This document shows positions 47,701-53,051 of a DNA stretch of 53,051 nt, piece after piece (within the stretch, counting starts at the first letter, position 1; every line of letters starts with the position of its first letter). The stretch comes from Candidatus Caldarchaeum subterraneum. Lineage in GTDB: Archaea > Thermoproteota > Nitrososphaeria_A > Caldarchaeales > Caldarchaeaceae. The position numbers and the translations under genes are program-made. Under the pieces are notes generated by a model. The model was not told the origin of the DNA. It saw only the letters and a list, made by a program, of their open reading frames with translations, and did no database searches. The stretch spans positions 404,933 to 457,983 of the forward strand of contig BA000048.1 in NCBI GenBank assembly GCA_000270325.1. The letters run 5' to 3'.

Positions 47701-48675
47701 ATGGGAAGTGACATGGGATTGGTCGTTCTCGAGAACGTAACCGCCTCGTATAACATGCGGCGAGGCCTGTTGGGGTCGCGTTCAGTAAAGGTTGTCGACG
47801 GCGTCAGCCTCTCCATACCCGAGAACGAGGCTGTGGCTTTGGTTGGTGAGTCGGGTAGCGGGAAAACAACCGTCGGGAAACTGAGCATAAGACTTCTCAA
47901 ACCACTCACCGGCCGAATATTCTACGATGGATTAGATGTGACCCGTCTGCCTGAAAATAGGTTGGGAAAACTGAGGCGGGAGACACGCATGATTTTCCAA
48001 GACCCCTACGCAAGCCTCAACCCTTACATGAGTGTAGGAGAGTTTGTTGAGGAGCCGCTGCTTATCCATGGTGTGGAGGACAAAGCAGAGAGGGTTGAAA
48101 TTGTTTACAAGGCTCTCGAGGAAGTGAGGCTCACTCCGCCTCAGGATTTTGCGCAGAAATATCCGCATATGCTTTCGGGAGGCCAGCGTCAACGTGTCGC
48201 GATAGCACGAGCAATCGTGTTAAAGCCAAGGTACCTGGTCGCGGATGAGCCCGTCTCGATGATTGACGCATCTAGCAGAGCTGAGGTGCTTGAAGTGCTT
48301 AAGACGCTTCAGAAGGATTACCGCATGGCCATTCTATACATCGCCCATGATCTTGCGACGACGCGTTACTTCGCTGACAGGGTTGCGGTCATGTATCTGG
48401 GAAGGATAGTGGAGATGGGTGAAGTTGAGGAAATTTTGTCCGAGCCTCTGCACCCATACACACAGGGGTTGATAGCATCTATCCCCGAGCCTGACCCCGG
48501 CAACAGGTTTGTTGAGCGAGAGACTATACAAGGCGAGCCCCCCTCACCCCAGAACATCCCAAGCGGCTGCAGGTTTCATCCACGTTGTCCTAAGGCCTTT
48601 GAACGCTGCCGAGTTGAAGACCCGCCGCTCCGTGAAGTGAGAAGGGGCCGGTGGGTGGCCTGTCATTTATACTGA
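47701..48675 (+). CDS. Oligopeptide/dipeptide ABC transporter ATP-binding protein (OppF/DppF-like)
   Basis: This ATPase powers uptake of peptides or similar solutes delivered by family-5 binding proteins. From ATG 47701 the protein has 324 residues with Walker A GESGSGKTT, Q-loop QDPYASLNP, signature LSGGQRQR, Walker B YLVADEPVS and switch His in YIAHDLATT. It ends with the Opp-type C-terminal Cys motif GCRFHPRCPKAFERC. In DEPVSMID the residue order VSMID replaces the common TSALD, as in many OppF-type domains. The frame is open back to 47560, over the CBS gene, but that part is not conserved. No permease gene is in the window. Confidence 0.92.
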   Translation: MGSDMGLVVLENVTASYNMRRGLLGSRSVKVVDGVSLSIPENEAVALVGESGSGKTTVGKLSIRLLKPLTGRIFYDGLDVTRLPENRLGKLRRETRMIFQDPYASLNPYMSVGEFVEEPLLIHGVEDKAERVEIVYKALEEVRLTPPQDFAQKYPHMLSGGQRQRVAIARAIVLKPRYLVADEPVSMIDASSRAEVLEVLKTLQKDYRMAILYIAHDLATTRYFADRVAVMYLGRIVEMGEVEEILSEPLHPYTQGLIASIPEPDPGNRFVERETIQGEPPSPQNIPSGCRFHPRCPKAFERCRVEDPPLREVRRGRWVACHLY

Positions 48676-49347
48676 CGTGGTTGATGGGGGTTTCTGCTCT
48701 TCTGGCGGTTGTTTGTGACGGCTTTTCAACGCCTCGGATGCTGCGTGTCCTGTGTAGAGGAGGGCCGCCGCCAATATGGCTAAACCAGCCGCCGTCCATG
48801 GAGCCTTCTCCACCTCAACCCGCTCCGTGTCAACAACTGTGACAATCCTTTCCGAGACCACGGTGTTAGTGTTGAAGACATGCGTTGTCACGGTTTCGGT
48901 AACCCGTTCAGTCACGACAGCCGTAACTGTCTGTGTCACCGTTTTCGGCCTGATAACCGAGATGGTGAGCGAATAAACGCCGGCGGAGTCGCCGAACCCA
49001 AGCACAACTATGTAATGCGGCCCCTTTTCCACAGCCGTGTATTCAACTGCGTCAGTCAAACCGGTGGCGCGAACACTTTGTCCAACAATTTCCCTAAGAG
49101 GGTTGAGAAGATAGAGGTCAAAATCTTGGTTGGCGGCCATCCGCACCTTAGCGACCAGGATGTCACCCGGCTCAAGCATTATCTTGAAAAAATGTATCTC
49201 ACCCGGGGCGAGGGCGAACGAGTATGAGCCTGGTGTCAGCTCAAGAGCCGAGCTAAACCCTGTTCCCGGAACCAACCCCTGCCCATAAGCAGAAGAGGTA
49301 AACATTAGAGCCAGAAGCCAAGCTGCTAGAGCGACTCTCGGAACCAC
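48667..49347 (-). CDS. Surface protein with PPC-like domain, Thr/Val stalk and C-terminal anchor
   Basis: The 226-residue protein has a signal peptide (residues 1-22, VALAAWLLALMFTSSAYG). It then has a PPC-type beta domain (about 28-130, ALAPGEIHFFKIML, DFDLYLLNP, GPHYIVVLGFGDSAGVYSL), a Thr/Val-rich stalk (TVTQTVTAVVTERVTETVTT) and a membrane helix with a short basic Pro-rich tail inside. Such domains often assist secreted proteases or bind ligands at the surface; its own function is not known. A CGTTTAAACG box is centred 26 nt before the start. It overlaps the ABC ATPase end by 9 nt. Confidence 0.75.
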   Translation of the reverse strand: MVPRVALAAWLLALMFTSSAYGQGLVPGTGFSSALELTPGSYSFALAPGEIHFFKIMLEPGDILVAKVRMAANQDFDLYLLNPLREIVGQSVRATGLTDAVEYTAVEKGPHYIVVLGFGDSAGVYSLTISVIRPKTVTQTVTAVVTERVTETVTTHVFNTNTVVSERIVTVVDTERVEVEKAPWTAAGLAILAAALLYTGHAASEALKSRHKQPPEEQKPPSTTSV

Positions 49348-49440
49348 GTCTTCAACCCGACGCGACCACGTTTAAACGTTGCTCTACCTAATCGGTGTTT
49401 TTGGAAAAACGTTTAATGCCTTAGTTTATGATGTTTTTCC
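49348..49440. promoter_or_regulatory. Divergent promoters, PPC protein / Asp-box propeller
   Basis: ACGTTTAAACGT (49368-49379), a perfect 12-nt palindrome, is centred 26 nt before the PPC gene start. A related AACGTTTAA (49408-49416) is centred 29 nt before the ATG at 49441. The repeated core suggests both genes use the same TATA/BRE context and may be co-regulated. Confidence 0.5.
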
Positions 49441-51634
49441 ATGCGTTTCGGAGCAATAGTGTTGGTTCTGCTCCTATCTGCAGGTTTAGCGGTTCCTCTT
49501 GGAATGGGGGCTGAGTGGGGTGAGGAGTTTGCGGAACGGGCACCAACTTGAAAGCTTATGACCTCTTCAGATTTGCTTGGCGAAAGAATTTCAGGCGGTG
49601 CAGCCTACAGGCTTGGAGCCGAGTTTCAAGATGAGGGAGTTTGAGGGGTTTGCTCTTCCTTCGGTAACCGATGCGGCGAAGCCCATGGGCCCGTTGATAA
49701 ACATACCCTACCGCTCGCCGACTGCAAAATTCAGCCGAAACATCATGTTAACCTATGACATCGGCAACAGGCCTTACCAGAACGAGCCACATGTCGCCGT
49801 AAAACCCCAACAACCCTGACCACATCGTCGTCGTGTCACATGACTTCGACGTCTCATTGCGCCGTCTCCTACGTCAGCTTCGACGGAAGGTGAGACGTGG
49901 CGGGGCCCCGGCATGCCTTCGCCGGGTCCGGAGGACACTTTTTGCAGCGACCCTGTCGTGGACTTTGGCAGAGATGGAACGGTCTACTACACGCTTCTCT
50001 CGATAGGTGCAAGGCCCTTGAGGATAGGGAGGCTGCTTTACGAGACCGAGGTGGCGAGCGTTACAGTCTCAGTATCCAAAGACGGTGGCCTCAGCTGGAG
50101 CGCCCCACACGTTGCCTCACGTGGTAGAGTTGTCCCACAGGCGGACAGAGCCTCTGTTTCTTTCCTGGACAAGCCTTGGATGGATGTGGGGCCCGACAAA
50201 AACGACCCGGCGAAAGACGCGATATATGTAACATACACCGAGTTCAGAATAATCTACCCATTCCTAGACTTTTACCCCTTCGTGGGCGAGCCGACCATCG
50301 AGGTTTCGATAAAGCTTGTCAAGTCAACCGATGGAGGATTGACGTGGACATCGCCCGTGGCTGTCAGCCCCGTTTACAGCGGGTTGGCAGGTGACGAAGA
50401 GGCTAGGCTTGTTCAAGGAAGCCACGTCCACGTAGCCGAGGATGGGACAGTTTACGTTGCATACTATGATTCCCGCGACGACGGGCCTTTCAAGGGATTG
50501 TTCACACCTATGGTCACTGTTTCGAGGGATGGAGGCAGAACGTGGTCAAAGCCTTCGCCGGTGATACCGGGCGGCACGTGGGAGCAGCCGTTCTTCCTCA
50601 CACCCACATACTTCAGGTCATGGTCCTCCATGTTTCCTGTTCTGAAGACTAACCCAGCCAACAGCAACGAGGTTTACATCGTCTTCGGAGCCACGGGAAC
50701 GAACTCCGGCGACCTTTCAGACGTCTATTTCTCAAAATCAGTCGACGGCGGCGCCACATGGTCAAAGCCAAAGAGAGTAAACGATGACCTGACGCTGAGG
50801 AACCAGTTCTTCCCAACGATGGCTGTCTCACCCAACGGAACCATCCACATAATCTGGGGAGACATGAGAGACGACCCAGACAACTACCGCTACCACATCT
50901 ACTACACACGTTCAACAGACGGCGGGGCAACATTCATGGAGAACTCTCGGGTAACCGATTACCCCTCAAACCCAGCCTATGGAATACCGCAGTTTGTCGG
51001 GGACTACTGGGGAATAGTGGCGACTAACACGGATGTTTTCATGGTTTGGACGGACTCGAGAGCTGGGTTCCGCGGAGCACCTAACCAAGACATCGGGTTC
51101 GCGAGACAAAGACCAGTGAAGTCTCCCAGCATTTTCATTAGCCCGCCGCAGGGTCCCGCTGGACAGGTGATAACAATTATCGGAGACGGATTCGCTCCTC
51201 GTCAGCGCGAAGTCTTCATAGAGTTTGACGGTGTCGTTGTCTCGTCTTTCGCAACAGATTCGGTGGGCAGGTTCACCGCAACCATATACATACCAGTGTC
51301 CGGCGAAGGCGCTCACCTAATCAGGGCCATAGACGTGCTGGGCAACGTTGCCGAGGCAACCTATTACACAAGCTTCGGCTTCAACAACATCAACGACCAG
51401 CTCAGGGCTGCGAGGGATGAGGTGGTTAAATCGGTCGAGGAAAAGTTGTCGGCACTCACGCCGTCAATAGATGTGGACAGGCTCGCCGACGCCCTCACCG
51501 AGAGGCTGAAACCCCAGCTAAGCCAAACAGGCTCCAGCGCCATGCTGGACATAGTTCTTGGTCTGGCGATAGTCGCGCTTGCCGCAGCCTTGATTAGCTT
51601 GGTGATTTCCGCCAGAAAGGTGAGGAAGCAGTGA
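49441..51634 (+). pseudogene. Secreted Asp-box beta-propeller protein (sialidase/BNR-like), 5' part frame broken five times
   Basis: The product would be a membrane-anchored, extracellular six-bladed propeller. It has a signal peptide (RFGAIVLVLLLSAGLAVPLG), six Asp-box repeats (SFDGGETW, SKDGGLSW, STDGGLTW, SRDGGRTW, SVDGGATW, STDGGATF), an Ig/IPT-like domain (GPAGQVITIIGDGFAP), a coiled coil and a C-terminal membrane helix with a basic tail. Frame changes are needed near 49540, 49576, 49802, 49857 and 49886; from 49913 on it is open for 573 codons. The catalytic Arg triad of sialidases was not located. Its stop overlaps the substrate-binding protein start as GTGA, so the two work together. 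Confidence 0.7.
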
Positions 51635-53051
51635 GAAAGGCGTTGACCCTTTTACTGTTGTTGATGTTGTCCACGGCCACCGCATGGGGTCAAGAATACA
51701 ATCCGCCCCATGATAAGCCTGGCCCAGCAACCGATGTCATCAGGGTAAGGGCCTATGCCGAGGAGATTGCGCCGCAGGTCCTTGAGAAAGGCGACATCGA
51801 CCTCTATCTCTACAACATGAGGGTTTCCCGTGTCCAAGCACTTGAGAACAACCCGGGCATAAAGATGGTGAAGGCTCCTTCACTGCTTCTCTCAATCATA
51901 CTAAACCCAGCCCCCGACCCAAACGGGCTGAACCCCTTCAGCATCAAAGAGGTGCGAAAGGCCTTCCAATACCTCGTGAACAGAGACTACGTCGTCAAAG
52001 AGCTCTATAGAGGATATGCATCACCCATGACAACACCCCTATCACCCTACGACTATGACTACGCACAGTTCTTCGAATCAATCCTTGAGACGGGGATAAG
52101 GTATGACCCTGAGTATGCCAGCCGCCTCATCACAGCCGCCTTGACCTCAGCGGGAGCGGAGAAGAGGGATGGCAAATGGTTTTACAGAGACAAGCCTGTA
52201 TCAGTCAAGTTCGTTATAAGAACAGAGGATGAGCGGCGGGAGCTTGGAGACCTTGTCGCCTCAGAGCTCGAGAAAACCGGCTTCACCGTCGAGAGAATCT
52301 ATCTACCATTTGCACAAGCCATCGCACGTGTCTACACAACGGACCCATCTGAGTTTACTTGGCATCTTTACACCGAGGGATGGGGGCGTGGGGCGCTTGA
52401 GAAATATGACTCCACATCAATCAACCAGTTCTGCGCCCCATGGCTTGGAAACATGCCCGGCTGGCAGGAGTTTGGCTACTGGCAGTACAGCAACCCGTTG
52501 CTAGACGACCTTGGGCAAAGGATTTTCAAAGGCCAGTACAGCGGAAAGGAGGAGAGAAACCAGCTCTATCTCCGCGCCTTGAGCGAATGTATGTCGGAAA
52601 GCGTTAGGGTCTGGGTGGCGGTGGTTCTTCAGAGCACACCCATGAAAGCCGAGGTCCGAGGGGTCTCCGAGGACCTTGCGGCGGGTGCGAGAGGTCTATG
52701 GACGTTCCGCGAAGCATACATACCGGGCAAGGATGTTCTAAACGTGGGGCATCTCTGGGTTTGGACGCCGAGAACAGTCTGGAACCCTGTGGGAGGTTTT
52801 GGCGACGTATACAGCGCCGACCTCCTGAGAGCGGTCTCCGACCCCTCGCTAACACGTCATCCATTCACGGGACTGCCGATGCCTTTCCGAGCAAGCTACA
52901 AAGTTGAGACAGCGGGGCCGTCGGGGAAGCTCAACGTTCCGCCGGATGCTTTTGTCTGGGACCCTGTTTCAAAAACTTGGAAAAATGTCGCCACTAACAC
53001 GGTGGCAATCAGCAAAGTAACTTTCGACTACAGCCTCTACACCTCGTCCAA
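51631..53051 (+). CDS. Family-5 ABC substrate-binding protein, apparently circularly permuted, 3' end outside window
   Basis: The 473 visible residues start with a signal peptide (ALTLLLLLMLSTATAWG). They go straight into what is normally the middle of a family-5 binding protein (DVIRVRAYAEEIAPQVLEKGDID, EVRKAFQYLVNRDYVVKELYRG), then on to its usual C-terminal end (RGLWTFREAYIPG). After this come N-lobe-like segments that normally open the protein (VWTPRTVWNPVGGFGDVYSADLL, HPFTGLPMPFRASYKVE, KVTFDYSLYTSS). The order therefore appears rotated. The frame is still open at the window end. It overlaps the propeller stop by 4 nt; the OppF-like ATPase is 3 kb upstream. Confidence 0.75.
   Translation, partial: MRKALTLLLLLMLSTATAWGQEYNPPHDKPGPATDVIRVRAYAEEIAPQVLEKGDIDLYLYNMRVSRVQALENNPGIKMVKAPSLLLSIILNPAPDPNGLNPFSIKEVRKAFQYLVNRDYVVKELYRGYASPMTTPLSPYDYDYAQFFESILETGIRYDPEYASRLITAALTSAGAEKRDGKWFYRDKPVSVKFVIRTEDERRELGDLVASELEKTGFTVERIYLPFAQAIARVYTTDPSEFTWHLYTEGWGRGALEKYDSTSINQFCAPWLGNMPGWQEFGYWQYSNPLLDDLGQRIFKGQYSGKEERNQLYLRALSECMSESVRVWVAVVLQSTPMKAEVRGVSEDLAAGARGLWTFREAYIPGKDVLNVGHLWVWTPRTVWNPVGGFGDVYSADLLRAVSDPSLTRHPFTGLPMPFRASYKVETAGPSGKLNVPPDAFVWDPVSKTWKNVATNTVAISKVTFDYSLYTSS

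Noticed and set aside
49577-49819. An independent 80-residue protein.
   Set aside because: It is one frame of the broken propeller gene; the conserved sequence continues past its stop in another frame (NPNNPDHIVVVSHDFD).
1-53051. CRISPR arrays, insertion sequences, integrases or attachment sites.
   Set aside because: No repeated spacer-like units, transposase motifs or direct repeats beside the tRNA were seen on reading through.

Overview
The window is a gene-dense stretch of an archaeal chromosome. It carries archaeal/eukaryal-type ribosomal proteins (L7Ae, S28e, L24e, S27ae, S24e, S6e, S3ae, L15e, S4e, L32e, L19e, L34e, L14e), archaeal RNA polymerase and RNase P subunits, KEOPS subunits, aIF2gamma and aIF5B, and the archaeal isoprenoid kinases. 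Most first genes of transcription units start about 26-31 nt downstream of the centre of a TATA-like box, which points to leaderless mRNAs. The gene set (L14e, L34e, a cbf5 gene with a splicing signal, a molybdenum hydroxylase, tatA/tatC) fits a thermophilic TACK archaeon. A Caldarchaeales (Aigarchaeota, 'Caldiarchaeum'-like) member is my best guess; this is inference, not proof.

Layout. 1-955: 3' end of csl4, then rpoL and transcription factor S. 952-6719: a phosphoribosyltransferase-like HTH regulator, a xanthine-dehydrogenase-family molybdenum hydroxylase whose large subunit faces its two small subunits convergently, and a hydantoinase-type amidohydrolase. 6716-10383: a tight MEMO1, mevalonate kinase, isopentenyl phosphate kinase, IPP isomerase 2 operon. 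10358-12082: gltX. 12198-16348: L7Ae, S28e, L24e, ndk, aIF2gamma, a frame-broken PIN nuclease, rpoE', spt4 and dephospho-CoA kinase. 16338-19481 (minus): aIF5B with a mini-intein, S6e, S24e, S27ae. 19542-24821: kae1, bud32, ITPase, S15, a RecJ-like nuclease, pcc1, S3ae, DUF2095. 24818-28483: YchF-like GTPase, L15e, an RNA-binding protein, RNase P Rpp30 and Pop5, a CPBP protease. 28433-30442 (minus): tatC with an extra zinc ribbon, tatA, an SDR dehydrogenase. 30497-35066: S13, a two-gene MetE system (the C-terminal half frame-broken), an FNR-like flavoprotein and an AbrB-PhoU regulator. 35156-47060: the main ribosomal cluster from L22 to SecY, then a YidC-like insertase, L34e, cmk (inverted), L14e and cbf5. 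47094-47180: tRNA-Ser. 47268-53051: a more variable end with a CBS protein, an oligopeptide ABC ATPase, surface proteins and a substrate-binding protein cut by the window edge.

How the genes work together. Most of the window serves RNA and protein synthesis: three of the RNase P proteins plus L7Ae, three KEOPS subunits for tRNA t6A, Cbf5 plus L7Ae for H/ACA pseudouridylation, and Csl4 of the exosome. SecY, the YidC-like protein and the Tat pair handle export. The last 6 kb looks like a peptide or glycan scavenging module at the cell surface.

Most notable points: (1) cbf5 is interrupted by what looks like a 14-nt archaeal intron splitting the codon of the catalytic Asp; (2) the family-5 substrate-binding protein at the window end appears circularly permuted; (3) TatC ends in a cytoplasmic zinc ribbon; (4) three divergent gene pairs share one near-palindromic TATA box placed equidistant from both start codons; (5) several genes (PIN, MetE, the Asp-box propeller) carry single-base frame breaks that may be sequence errors, slippage or decay.
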